DNA from: Cokeromyces recurvatus
Lineage: Eukaryota; Mucoromycota; Mucoromycetes; Mucorales; Mucoraceae
Reading direction: 5' to 3'
Length of the DNA: 64,000 bases
NCBI RefSeq assembly: GCF_025118155.1
Contig: NW_026251387.1
Coordinates: forward strand, 1,953,501 to 2,017,500
Below the pieces are notes generated by a model. That model was given only the letters and a program-made list of their open reading frames with translations. It was not told the DNA's origin and did no database searches. Below, one piece after another: positions 49,099 through 60,550 of this stretch (positions are counted from its first letter, which is position 1; each line of letters begins with the position of its first letter). A program made the position numbers and the translations under genes.

Positions 49099-49547
49099 TT
49101 AAAGGTTACCACCTTGTGATTCACGTTGAAGTCTAGAGACATAAGCACGAGAAACGACATTCCAAGCTTCCATATAACGATCCATACATTTTGAAAGACA
49201 AGCTTGTTCGCCAGATTCAAGACGAGATCCAGGTTTAGGAACACACTTTAAATAACACTTTTCATTAATTTTCTATATATGAATATAAAATAAAATAAAG
49301 TAAAATCAGTTGGTGTCCTTATTCTCTTTCCTTTTAGTGTCTCTTGCTTTTATAAATTCCTTTCTTACATTAATAAGTTCTTGAGCATTGGCCAATGCAA
49401 GTTCAGAACGAACTTGGTCCATAACTTCTTGCTTTTTATTACTCTATAAAATAAGTATACACATCAATATATGTATTCCTGTTGTTCGCAAATAAAGCTT
49501 ACAAAATCGTTGCTACCACCGAGGTTATAGTTGGAATAATCACTCAT
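49099..49547 (-). CDS. TIM13: Mitochondrial small Tim protein Tim13
   Basis: Three exons: 49547-49503, 49443-49369 and 49272-49099. GT-AG introns fall between codons. The product is 97 residues (human 95). The twin CX3C motif is complete: Cys46-YLK-Cys50 and Cys65-LSK-Cys69. It is followed by the Tim13-specific block [20 protein letters not shown]. The head has [15 protein letters not shown] preceding the first Cys pair, as in the family. Tim13 assembles with Tim8 as a hexameric chaperone of the intermembrane space and is imported and oxidised by Mia40. No single exon exceeds 60 codons, so the gene is easily missed. Confidence 0.95.
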
Positions 49548-49625
49548 ACTGAAATAATAAGGAAGGGAAAAAAAAAGATGGTAAAAAAAAAGAAGAAGAA
49601 TCGTTTAAAGCACACCCCTACAATT

Positions 49626-49657
<32 letters not shown>

Positions 49658-52600
49658 TAAAATTGGCTACTGGGGGACTACTATACAGTAGTTTAAAATA
49701 AATCTGAGTTCATAAAATAATTCTAACTAGCCTTTTCTTCGAGGATGTATTTAGTGAGTTTATTATATACAAATATTCAAGCTCTTTCATCCAGGTTAAA
49801 GGATAATTACTATAATTGTTGTTGTTACAAAGTGCCTGGTTTGGATGCGACCAGAGCCTATTTTATTTGAACTGAAGAATGATGTCTTTTTTTTTTTTTT
49901 TTTTTTTTTTTTGGTAGCCATGATATTTCTATATGTGTATATATAAAAAAGGTACCATAACCATCAAGGATCACGATTCAATGAATAAAGAGGTTTAAAT
50001 ATTATACAGTCATATCATGTAAACAAGTCTATTCATATTTGAATCTTCTAATTTATACTTTTCTTAATTCAAAACGCTTATAAAACTTATCAAAGATACT
50101 GTATTTATGGCTATAAAACCTAATATATAATTTATCTTTGTGTCTGTCTCCAATTAGGGTCAATGATATTTTAGAACCATCATCTTTGAAAAAAGTATAT
50201 GAACATCTTTATAAACATACAAAAGAAAGAAAGAAATAAAATAATATATTGATAAATATTAAAATTATATATTATGCGTTATGTATGCTACGCCTCAATT
50301 CAACTGGTTAATCAACAATACTTGGATTTCTTCTATTTACTATCTGTTTCCTTCCTTTTTGAATTTTTTTTCCTTCCATAACAGATAGTATTACTCAGCT
50401 TGCATCAAAAAATGTTTCTACATGAGGTCTGAAAGCAGTTGTAGGCCCTATTTAGGTTGACAATAAATGAATATGTCATCTGTGTACTTTTATTGTGTTT
50501 TTATCATAAAATAAGCCTACATGTAGAACGCTAGAGATTTTGCTTATATATATATATATATAAAGGAGAAAAGAAAAGATATGTTTGTATATCTCAAATG
50601 TAGACATCGATATAGGATATATCTGAGTAATATCATATATACATAAAACATCTGTCATAATAAACGCTTTCTGACATATTATATACAATTATAACCACAT
50701 CTTGATCTTCTGGCTTCTTTTATGCTAATGCCAAAAATTATACTATAGCAAGGTAACCTTATATTAGTCTTCCTAAAAATAGTCTACATTATCATCATCT
50801 ACTATTGTTATCACTAATCATATTGCTATCCTTCTAAACTCTCTATCCCTTATATATTTTTTATTCTGGTCAAGTGTAGTTAGTAGTGATTGATATTTAT
50901 TTACTATTTAACCTATTCGCTATTATTATTATCATTATATTGTGATTACATTATTTACACATAGATATAGCTGTGGAAAAAAAAGCAAGTAATCCTGACG
51001 CTTATTTTATAATATGTAGTATTACATTGGGGGGTTTTCCCTAACTACAAGCAATTTGGAGTTTCAAGCCCAACTATGAGTTTGCTACTATAGCACGAAT
51101 CACACTATACTTCTTTCTAGATAATCATGGAGGAGAGGAGGGAGAATCGATATTAACTCAAATATTAATATAACGATTGGTATATTGTAGAGTGGGGGGG
51201 GGAGAGGGTAGTTGGTAAATACATATAGATCCCGACTATCTTTAAAGGAGCTGCATTAAGAGAGTGGCAACGCGAATAAAAACATCCAATAATTAACAAG
51301 CCTATTAGAGGGTTTACACTAGCCCATATTATATATACACGATCCTTTAAAAGATAAAGTCTTTAAATTATTCATGTATATAAGCAGCAAGTTTTTCTTC
51401 TTCCAATTAACTGTGTTTATACTTTATGATTTATCTTTTATGTATTGAAGTAGATAAAGGACGAAAAAAAAAAAGAAAAATAAAAGTAAATCTATAAATG
51501 ATACTACTATGACTGTTATATGTAGTACACATTCATACTCCAACCTTACCAAAATATTCCAAATATTTAAAACTGTCTTTAAATCATTGATAAGGTTTCC
51601 TTTCATTTTCAGTTAATATAATATTGCAGCTTAAAAGCGCAGTGATAAACTATTTTTTATTTCCTGGTTTGCATCATATATGTTTCATGTTTACATAATG
51701 TAGTATCACGTGAAAAAGAAGCTCAATAATATCTTCTTTTCTCTTCTCCTGTTTTCCTGTAATACACCACAAAGATACGTTACTTTTTTTTTTATTAGTT
51801 ATCAGCATTTTCATATCATGATGGTTTTTTTTGATTTTTCCTTTATGTATAATGAATTTCTGCAGATGTATATTGAATAAGAATTATAGCAAAAAAAAAC
51901 ATTTAATAAATAAATATATGTATATAATAGCAGTAGTTCTTTATATTATATTTATATAGTCTATATTGATATATATAAGGATTGAAGTTTTTTTTTATGC
52001 GGGGTATATTTGGCAGATTGTGACGGCTACTCGGTCAAAGTAACAGAAGAACTTTAAGTATATCGTACCATACCATCAACATGTATCTAGTTACATTACT
52101 GATATGTTAATAATGATACAGCGGAAGATCAAAAAATAAAAGAGAGAAGACTTCTGAAGTTTTATGCTACCCTTGACTGATTTACTAACAAACTGACTTT
52201 CTCTATTTTTTTTATAGTTTCTCTAAAAAAAAAAAGAAAGAAAAAGAAAGAAATATCAACGAGTATTGTATTAACAATTTTAACAAATAATAGTTTTTAG
52301 TTTATTTTATGTCTTTTTTGTTTGTTTGTTTGTTTTTTATTTATTTATTTTTTAAATTGATAAAAGATAAAATCATGTCGATCAAATGATTTGTTTGTTA
52401 AAAAGAATATGCTTGTATATTTTTTTTTTTTTTTTTTTTTTTTTGGGTTCTAGACGGTTAAATAGCGGAGGAATAAAATTGGTGGAACGTATTATTAATA
52501 TTCCCAATTTTTATTTTTTATATTTTTATTTTCTACAGTAAATAAAAGAAGTAAAATAAACTGATTACAGTTTCTATCGATAGAAGATTTTATTTAATTG

Positions 52601-52666
52601 ATAATAAACGCGATATATTGACAGCAAGATCATAGTTCTTGTTCCTTGGAAAACACAAGGGTGCTA

Positions 52667-52712
<46 letters not shown>

Positions 52713-52914
52713 CCTGTCTCGCGGATAGCGAATTTCTTTATCACGCCACAAGCGCCTCTTCTTTTCTTAAATTAATATTTAAGATGACGCCTAGATAGCA
52801 TTCTATTTATTTATTTATTTATTTTTTTAGTAATCTTTTTTGCATTTTGTTTTTTTTGTTTTTTTTTTCTTTTCTGAAAAAACAGTAAACTTGCAATAAA
52901 GTTAATAGATAGAA
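49548..52914. other. Intergenic 3.4 kb, no intact gene
   Basis: Upstream of both TIM13 and HEM13. It contains T runs near 49627-49654 and 49887-49912, a 44-T run at 52669-52712 and G runs near 51194. A plus-strand fragment after a good acceptor (about 50159-50240, LEPSSLKKVYEHLYKHTKE then stop) and another near 51232-51280 (IFKGAALREWQRE then stop) look like isolated coding relics. I recognise no family and no structured RNA. Confidence 0.4.
52669..52712. repeat. Poly-T run, 44 nt
   Basis: Uninterrupted T homopolymer about 200 bp upstream of the HEM13 start codon. Confidence 0.95.
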
Positions 52915-54018
52915 ATGAGCTCCCCTTTGTCTTCTAAATACGAAATTTACAAGAAGGATAATGAGATCGTATGTATTTGTGTAACTGTAGATTGTAAGAA
53001 AGCTTTACTTACTGACTTGTATTTTTTTTTTTTCATGCATGGTATATAGCGTGCTAAGGGTCCCATTGGTGATGATGCTCCTATGCGTTTGAGAATGGAA
53101 GCTTATGTTAAAGATCTCCAAAGACGTATTGTTGAAGGCATTGAAGAAGTCGATGATAAAGGTAAATTTATTCGTTCTGTTTGGGAAAGACCTGAACATG
53201 GTGGTGAAGGCATTACTTGTGTTATGCCCGGTGGTGATGTTATGGAAAAGGCAGGTGTTGCTGTCTCTGTTGTCTATTCTGAACTCTCACCTGAAGCTAT
53301 CCGTCACATGCGTGAAGATCGTGGTAAGTGTATTGATGTTGAAGGTGTCGTTCCCTTCTTTGTTACCGGTATCTCTCTTGTCATGCACGCCAAGAACCCT
53401 AATGCCCCTACTGTTCACTTGAACTATCGTTACTTTGAAGTCATGAACCCTGATGGCACTCCTAAGATTTGGTGGTTCGGTGGTGGAGCTGATTTGACTC
53501 CTATTTATCTTTATGAAGAGGATGCTGTTTTCTTCCATCAAATCTATAAGGAAGGATGTGATAAATTTGATAAGGCCTATTACCCTGAAATGAAGAAGGC
53601 CTGTGATAAGTATTTCTTTAATGCTCATCGTGGTGAAGGTCGTGGTATTGGTGGTGTCATCTTTGATGATTTCAACACTAAACCTGCTGAAGAAATTTTC
53701 CCTCTCATCAGGGAACTCGGTGATCGTTTCTTGCCCTCTTATGTTCCTATCTTGAAGAAGCGTAAGGATATGCCCTTCACTGAGGAAATGGTTCACTGGC
53801 AACAAATTCGTCGTGGTCGTTATGTGGAATTTAACTTACTCTGGGATCGTGGTACCAAGTTCGGTCTTGCTACTCCCTGTGCTCGTGTTGAATCCATCAT
53901 GATGACTCTTCCCCTTACTGCTCGTTGGGAATACATGTACTCTCCTGAACCTGGAACCAGAGAAGCTGAACTCGAAGAAGTCTTGAAGCATCCCAGAGAC
54001 TGGATTCCTCTTAACTAA
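52915..54018 (+). CDS. HEM13: Coproporphyrinogen III oxidase (oxygen-dependent)
   Basis: Two exons, 52915-52968 and 53050-54018, giving 340 residues (yeast 328). Diagnostic segments: RMEAYVKDLQRRI; GEGITCVMPGGDVMEKAGVA; HLNYRYFEV; the family signature IWWFGGGADLTPIYLYEED (residues about 158-176); AHRGEGRGIGGVIFDD; RRGRYVEFNLLWDRGTKFGL; and the closing TREAELEEVLKHPRDW. The enzyme oxidatively decarboxylates coproporphyrinogen III to protoporphyrinogen IX in haem synthesis, as a cytosolic homodimer in fungi. No mitochondrial presequence is seen, consistent with the fungal form. Codons favour C-ending and GGT/GCT/CGT types, implying high expression. The minus-strand open frame opposite is its shadow. 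Confidence 0.97.
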
Positions 54019-54189
54019 AATCCTCTTGTTATTTTTATTTAGTCACCACTTTATTTCTCTCCCTTCATACATACATACATACATACATGCATGTTTTTTT
54101 TTCTTTGTATAATTTTTGTAAATTTACTTTATGTACATTTAGTCTTGTTTTTTAAAAAATAAAATAAAATAAAATAGAATAGCATTTGC

Positions 54190-54248
<59 letters not shown>

Positions 54249-54322
54249 AAGAAATAACAATCATATATTGACTTTACATTTACAATTTACTCATTTGCAT
54301 TTGTATACATATACATATATTT
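54019..54322. other. Convergent 3' region, HEM13 and DSS1
   Basis: A 304-bp gap between two stop codons. It includes CATA repeats (about 54066-54090) and the longest homopolymer of the window (54 A). Confidence 0.5.
54193..54246. repeat. Poly-A run, 54 nt
   Basis: Uninterrupted A homopolymer between the convergent HEM13 and DSS1 genes; the longest in the window. Confidence 0.95.
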
Positions 54323-57127
54323 TTAAGAAATTAGCTCCAAGTTAATTCTTCCTAATAAAGGTTCTAAACTGGATATTCTAACTTTAACAACTTCACCCAC
54401 TTCAACATTTCTATGCAATTTTTCAATACGTCCTGGAATACCTAATTCGAGTATAGTTCCAGTCGTCACTTCCATTGCACCCCCCAATTCAGTCTTTGCA
54501 ACATAATTCGGTAAATTAATAAGACAGTTCCATTCCATAGTATTTGTTAATCCATTTGACCTTAAGCGATCTAATAAGCTAACTACCCAGAACTGGATAC
54601 TTTTATTTTGCAACAATGATAGTTGTTTCTCGCGTGCCATAATCTGAGTTCCAAGCAATTGTATTTGTTTTTCACTAAACGGTAGTCTTGAATGACCTAA
54701 AAGACGTGATTTTAGTTGCCAATGGACTACCATATCAAGATATCGACGTAATGGTGAAGTAGCTCGTGTATAACCGTCTTGAATTCCCATGACTACATGA
54801 GGCAAACCAGCTTGAGTAGTCACAGTTGTGGGAGGTAAGATAGACATATAATGTACCATATCTTTCATCTGAACCATACCCATCGTGGGTTCACGACAAG
54901 CTAATAACTCTGATCGCAGACGCAAATCTGTAGCTGATGCTCTTGGATTCCAATTTTGTGTACGAAAGGGAATAGGAACTTTTGATTCTGCAGCGAATCG
55001 ACTTGCGATACGGCCACCCATAATCATCGTTTCTGCTACCATTTGTCGTGCTGGTGAATAACTAAATTTGTCAAGTTTTATACGAACTGCAGGTAGATGA
55101 GAGACGTAGTGCGGTGAAGAGAACTGTGTTGAAGGTAATTCAAGCAATTCAGGCAATGTCTCTATCACTGGATTTGGCTTACTAAATAAAATTGCACCTT
55201 GTTTGATACGTAACTGCGTGTGCTTATTAGCCCAATGATAGATATCAATCAAGTCCTTTTTTGCATTTTCCGGTATCGTTATTTTATTCTCAAGATTTTC
55301 GGCATCCCTTTCGTCAAAGATATCACTTGATGGATAAGAAAATACTTTACCAAATTTGACTAGCGGATCCTTAGGGATATGAGCAATAGGTTCTAATAAC
55401 TGATCTAGATCATCGTAATAGACCTTTATCACATTCTTTACAAGACTAGGTTGTACTTTGTAGTCTAACAGGTTACCATTTTTATCTATACGAGTACTAA
55501 ATGACATTGCATACTGTGAGCCGTCTTGATTTTTAAATGCTGTAGAGCCTAAACTGAATTTCTTTGATGATAATTCTTCAGAGAGCATAGGAAAATGACA
55601 TTCGGGTAAATAAAGTGTCTGCACCTTCTGTTTCATTAATTGAGAGAGTCCATGAGTAGGGGAAATATATGTAGTAGGATCGGCAATATGGACATGCATC
55701 CAAACTGAATGATCATCTCCAGGTATATGTTCAATAGATACGCCATCATCAATTTCTTTTGCAGAGGGGTCATCAATTGTATAAACAGGTAAATCTCCAA
55801 AATCATGACGAATAGAAGCATATTTATCATGATCTGTATGACTCGACAAAAATGCTGTCTTGAATTCTTCCATCTTTTTATCACTTTCTAGAGCCTCCTT
55901 TGACCAGAAGAATTCACGAGCAACAGATGCATTTTCGAGTAGACTCACATTGTCCCATGGTTTAAACATACCTATTTCCTTTAAAAATCGAATAGCTAAT
56001 GAACGATCAAAAAAGAGGTCATCATAACATTTTAAAGCCTTCAAAATAGTAGGCACAAATACTTCGTAAGGTGAATCTACAACGACCTTGGGTGATCGAA
56101 TCCAGTTAACAATGAAGTTTATATAGATTTTATCTGTTGATGTAATTTTTGAAGTCATTGTTGGAACCATCTCTAATGCTGTCTGTGAGAATGTGCCTAG
56201 GATAGGGTCTGCATGAGCATTATAGAATGATATTAAGGAACGCATGTGCGATAAAAAGTCTGTATAAGCTGGATCCTTTGTACGAATAGATTCAATTACT
56301 TGATTGATTCTTTCACATTCTGCTTGAGGACGTAAGGTCCAAATATCTGAACCACGAACATTAGGACTTGGAATAAATTGTGTATTATCAGCTACCAGAT
56401 GTAAGAAAGTGATATGACGTTGTAAGGGTGTCGGTGTTTTAGTTTTGAAAGCATACGAAGTTAATTCATTTAATGTAATTTGAGTCTTTTTGTCTATAAA
56501 ATGCTTATAAAGTTGTTTAAGATCTTGATGAGCTAAGCCTTTATTCAGGGATAAAGTACGTTGATAATGTTGTATAGCTCGAGTAAAACTAGCGGGAATA
56601 TGCTGTAAGAGTCCATTTGCATCTACGTTTGCTAAATCGATAGATTCATTTACTATATTTGATATCTGTTCTGATTTGATAAAATCCTTTATACAGAAGG
56701 CTACACTATCACTTCTAAGATTAAATGTTTTCCCATTTCGTAATAGAAGTGTCAACTGTTGAAGTCCACCACTTGATTTCTTTTGTCCAACTACCATACC
56801 GCTATATTGTCCATTTCTGAAATAATATGTTTAATATAAAATACGTAGATAGTTATATACAGGTACGTTTATTTACCTAAATGCTTCAACATAATCTCCA
56901 ATGTCAATTAAGGGTAATTGTACAAGTCGCTCATTACTTGATTTAGTTGCAGGTAAAATATCTACAAGTGATCCATCTAAATCTAATTCACCCTGACTTT
57001 TATCAATCATAATAGGTGAAATAGTTTTAATAGGTGTATTGACATGAACATGATGCTTAAAAAGTCGAGGAAATTGTCTACATAATGCAAAGCTGCGTAT
57101 ACTTTGCTTCCCTATGATTCTAAACAT
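54323..57127 (-). CDS. DSS1: Mitochondrial RNase II-family exoribonuclease (Dss1-like)
   Basis: Two exons, 57127-56877 and 56816-54323, giving 914 residues (yeast Dss1 969). The head MFRIIGKQSIRSFALCRQFP is Arg-rich and free of acidic residues, a likely mitochondrial presequence. The RNB catalytic domain is clear: VYTIDDPSAKEIDDGVSIEH supplies the conserved Asp cluster, followed by VWMHVHIADPTTYISP, HFPMLSEELSSKKFSL, FSTRID and AETMIMGGRIASRFAAE. HVVMGIQDGYTRATSPLRRYLDMVVHWQL is the RNase II signature. The tail (RNVEVGEVVKVRISSLEP) looks like an S1-type beta-barrel. In yeast Dss1 with helicase Suv3 forms the mitochondrial degradosome, degrading RNA 3' to 5'. The metal-ligand Asp residues all appear present, so it should be active. 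Confidence 0.93.
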
Positions 57128-57228
57128 AGTGTAAGTAAAGAGAAAAAAAAAAGATATTTAAAAATAAAAGAGCATGAATTGAAAATATGGACCCTTGTTG
57201 TGACTTTTATTATATAAGGAACATGCTC

Positions 57229-57229
<1 letters not shown>

Positions 57230-57263
<34 letters not shown>
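57230..57263. repeat. Poly-A run, 34 nt
   Basis: A homopolymer in the short gap between DSS1 and the PBI2-like gene. Confidence 0.9.
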
Positions 57264-57265
<2 letters not shown>

Positions 57266-57361
57266 CCGATAATTTTATACAAAATAATATTTATTTCGTC
57301 ATGTGCACGTTATTACTACTATGTATATCACAAAAAAACTAAAGGGAATATTTTTTTTTAA

Positions 57362-57690
57362 TTAAGAAGAAGTAAGGAGAGATTTTCCTTGAGTAGTGAC
57401 TTCTCCATCAGATTCAACATGAAGAATTTGAGGATGATTGAAAGATAAGGCACTAACAGTCTCGTCAGGTACTTCTACAGAAAAACCTTTAATAGCAGCA
57501 TTATATCTATGCTTAATTTTGGCACCAGAAGATTCGCAGTCCTTGATATGTTTGTCAATAACTTCATCAGGAGTATCTCTTTTGAAGGCAACAATATAAT
57601 TAGAAGCTTTTAAAAAAGAAACGTAAATAAATCATCATTATCTTTTCTTTTCTTTTTTTTCTTGCAAGACATTTATTACTTACAAGACAT
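57362..57690 (-). CDS. PBI2: Proteinase B inhibitor (I9 family, PBI2-like)
   Basis: Two exons, 57690-57684 (7 nt: two codons and one base) and 57606-57362, give 83 residues (yeast Pbi2 75). The joined start is MSSSNYIVAFKRDTPDEVID, followed by HIKDCESSGAKIKHRYNAAIKGFSVEVPDETVSAL and HPQILHVESDGEVTTQ. This is the inhibitor I9 fold: YIV.FK strand, I.H.Y....GFS and I..VE.D. The fold is shared with subtilisin propeptides but is free-standing here. Known role in yeast: inhibits vacuolar protease B and, as part of LMA1 with thioredoxin, promotes vacuole fusion. There is no signal peptide, so it is cytosolic. The 7-nt first exon is needed for a start codon; donor GTAAGT and acceptor AAAAG support it. 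Confidence 0.85.
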
Positions 57691-57858
57691 TTTTATTAAT
57701 GAAGAAACAAAAAGAAAAAAAAAAAAGGTGGTTTTTCAAATTTTATAGTTAATTTTCTCTTTAAAGCAAGTAACTTATTTTATTTTCAAAAACAGATAAA
57801 TCACATGCTATCTGTCCAATAAAAATGATTGCTTGGTAACATTTAGCATAGTTTTTTA

Positions 57859-58925
57859 TTAAGCATTTTCCATTAAACGAGCCTCTTCCCATAATGTATT
57901 ACCTGAACATGCACAAACTGTTTTTGTGTTTTCAAAGGCACCTGCACTACGCGCAATAATACCACATAGAACACCAGATCCACTATTACCATCCTTTGTA
58001 GTAGGCTTGAGATCATCTTCATCTTCAGTAATAACCATGCTTCTACCAATGATATCCCATACTTTAATACGTCTACTTTCTATCACAAGATCTCCCCAAC
58101 CATTTTCATCAACAACCACATTTCCAAGGTCACCAACATGTCCAATATCAACATTGCCATGGTCAACATTTGTAGGATTAAAATGATCTCCAGTAGATGC
58201 CCAACCTTGAGAGACATCTCCAGATTCATGAATATGAACACCATGTTTACCAGGTTTAAGTCCCTCAACAGTCAAATCAATTAGACATATCTCATGATCA
58301 ACTTGAATAAATCTTGCTAAACCTGATTTACCTTTTGGAATAGTTGCTGTAGGATCTGTGCCATAAAAATCAAAAATGCATACAGCAGCACCAGCATGTT
58401 CTTGACCATCAGAAACCCCTTGTCCTCGTACAATCACAGTACGTCCTGTATCTTTTAAAGCCTTTGAAATCTTAGAAGGTGGAGCTAATGATACGATATT
58501 TATTTATTATTATATAAAAAGAGAATTGCATTTTTTTTCCTTTAATATTAATTAATACCTGTGCCTTCGACAATGACTCTTTTTTTTTCGAGATTAATGT
58601 TAAACAAAGTAACGCCTATACACCAACATTGTTATTATTCTTATTTTTGTTAATTAATACATTAATTCAATATTTTACCTGAAATTGTTTTCATAACCCT
58701 TGTAACATCGTCTACACAAGACTTGATATATGTTAAACAAAGTTGATATTATACACGAATATATTTGTGTCCCCTTTAATTTTATACCTGGCATGTCATT
58801 TCAACAGCAAATTCAGTCTAATAAAGCATCTAATGTTAGTTTTCTTCTTTTTAATTTGAAACACATTGAATCTTGCATTTATTTATTTTTTTTTTTTTGT
58901 TTACTTTAAATGTTTTACTTGACAT
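57859..58925 (-). CDS. CCS1: Copper chaperone for Cu/Zn superoxide dismutase
   Basis: Five exons: 58925-58905, 58817-58788, 58721-58679, 58615-58559 and 58484-57859, giving 258 residues (yeast 249). Domain 1 is heavy-metal-binding: AVEMTCQSCVDDVTRVM contains the MxCxxC copper site (Cys16, Cys19). Domain 2 resembles SOD1: GLARFIQVDHE, GLKPGKHGVHIHESGD, STGDHFNPTNVDHGN and HVGDLGNVVVDENGWGD keep most SOD1-type metal ligands, as in several CCS proteins. Domain 3 carries the CxC motif TVCACSG (Cys241, Cys243), which delivers copper and forms the transient disulfide with SOD1. The first four exons are only 21, 30, 43 and 57 nt, so the amino domain is invisible as one open frame; all junctions are GT-AG and in phase. 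Acts in cytosol and the mitochondrial intermembrane space. Confidence 0.93.
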
Positions 58926-59166
58926 TTGTATATTGATTATTGTATTGAAAAAAAAAAAAAAAATATCATTGCTTACAAATGCGTTCATTATAATTCAAAG
59001 TCAGTAGATAGTGTATGTAGCAAATAGAACTAAATCTATCACATTTATTAATAATAAAAAATAGGTTGTTATAATTGCAGTAGTATAAGATTAGCAGAGC
59101 GGTAAAGAGTAGTATTAGTAGTAAATAATATTAGGAAGAAAATCAAAAAAAAGATAAAAAAAAACT

Positions 59167-60398
59167 TTATGTAGCTAAAACCAAGTTTTTGATATTTTTT
59201 GGCGTTGTATCATCATTAAGATGTTTCGAATTATATTTTAAAGCTGATAAAAGGTTAGCTGCTGTATAGTCATTAGTATTCGATAGATTGACTATTGGAG
59301 TTGTTTGAATAGCCTTGACTGAATTCTTGATCTAATAAACATGTTAAGGAAGGATGCATCATGTATTTATTGTATTCTATAACTTACATTAATAGGAGAA
59401 TTCTTATAAAATACACCATTAGGATTAATATGATCATATAGAATAATACATGCAACCATCACTTTCATACAGAATGTTGATGTATTATGATTTATCGTGT
59501 TTCTGTATAATGCCATCATGTATATAATTCGTTAGCTTATATGTCATTTAACATCATTGAACCCTACAAACATACCTCTTTTTATTGACAGTATTAAAGC
59601 AAGTTGACCATAAAACAGCAAGACAGTCTCCTACACTTTTCTGTAATTTATTTTTATTTACAAAATGAGTTGTGGTATCAATAATACATTTAAGCATAGG
59701 TGTAGGATAGGCAATAAAAAATGATATATGATTGGCTTGTTCATTTTCCATCATTGCACTCCTTAAATCTGATACGTTTTCATCTATGCTGACACTATAT
59801 CGTCCTCTCTGTAACATGCGACGATAATAAGAAAAATCATTTTGAAGTGTTGGGTTATGCATCTATAAATAGACGAGTAAATAGGAGGAAGGATTATTTA
59901 CTATTTACTTTTTTTTTTTTTTTTCATACTTTAATTTGATCAAATTCAAAAACAAAATCTAATAATTCAGCAAATAATTTCGCTAATCCCCGATTTTTTT
60001 CTAAATTCTTATTAACATCACCTTGGCAAAGAACAGTTAATAATGTAGGTAGATTTTCCTCTAATAAATAAATAAATAAATAAAAAGAGTGAATATTTAT
60101 GTATATAAATAAATTCTCGTTCTTCTCTACTATTGTCTTTATAGATAACTTACTAAGGTCATTAGAATATTCATAAATATCACGTAAAATATTTACTGTG
60201 GAAGAGACGGCATCCCAAGCTTTTGAATCATTTTCAGGAGTTGGTTTAGCAATTGCATTAGAGATTTGCTCAGAGGCAGGAACATAATTCTTTAAAAGAT
60301 GTAAGAGAGTTGGTACCGGTTTTATTAATATTGAAAAAAGTTTATTATATAATTGCAGCTCTTCATTTGAAGGCGTAGCATCTAAATAGAATATTATA

Positions 60399-60440
<42 letters not shown>

Positions 60441-60550
60441 TTTTGTTTAATATGCAATGTTATTTTATTACTTTCGAGATCGAAACCCAGCTCAGGTACA
60501 ATAGTGGAATCTCCATGACGGAGGGTTAAGCTAGAGATAAATTGGCCCAT
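59167..60550 (-). CDS. CYRI/FAM49 homologue, predicted Rac interactor
   Basis: Six exons: 60550-60472, 60381-60154, 60060-59930, 59862-59576, 59502-59388 and 59331-59167, giving 334 residues (human CYRI-B 324). It aligns throughout by eye: MGQFISSL (Gly2 suitable for N-myristoylation); FDLENATPSNEELQLY; SKAWDAVSSTV; NRGLAKLFAELLDFVFEFDQIK; NPTLQNDFSYYRRMLQR; ISFFIAYPTPMLK; FCMKVMVACIILYDHINPNGVF; and LLSALKYNSKHLNDDTTPKNIK. Arg160 and Arg161, needed for Rac1 binding in the mammalian protein, fall at the same residue numbers. In animals and Dictyostelium CYRI binds active Rac1 and opposes the SCAR/WAVE complex, limiting protrusion. The role in a walled fungus is unknown. The first intron contains a 39-T run (plus strand). 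Family call very strong; function inferred. Confidence 0.93.
60401..60439. repeat. Poly-T run, 39 nt, in CYRI intron 1
   Basis: On the gene's own (minus) strand this is an A39 tract. It occupies nearly half of the first intron, about 20 nt upstream of the 3' splice site. Confidence 0.9.

Noticed and set aside
53287..53805. 172-codon minus-strand open frame
   Set aside because: Shadow of HEM13 on the opposite strand, with no own family similarity.
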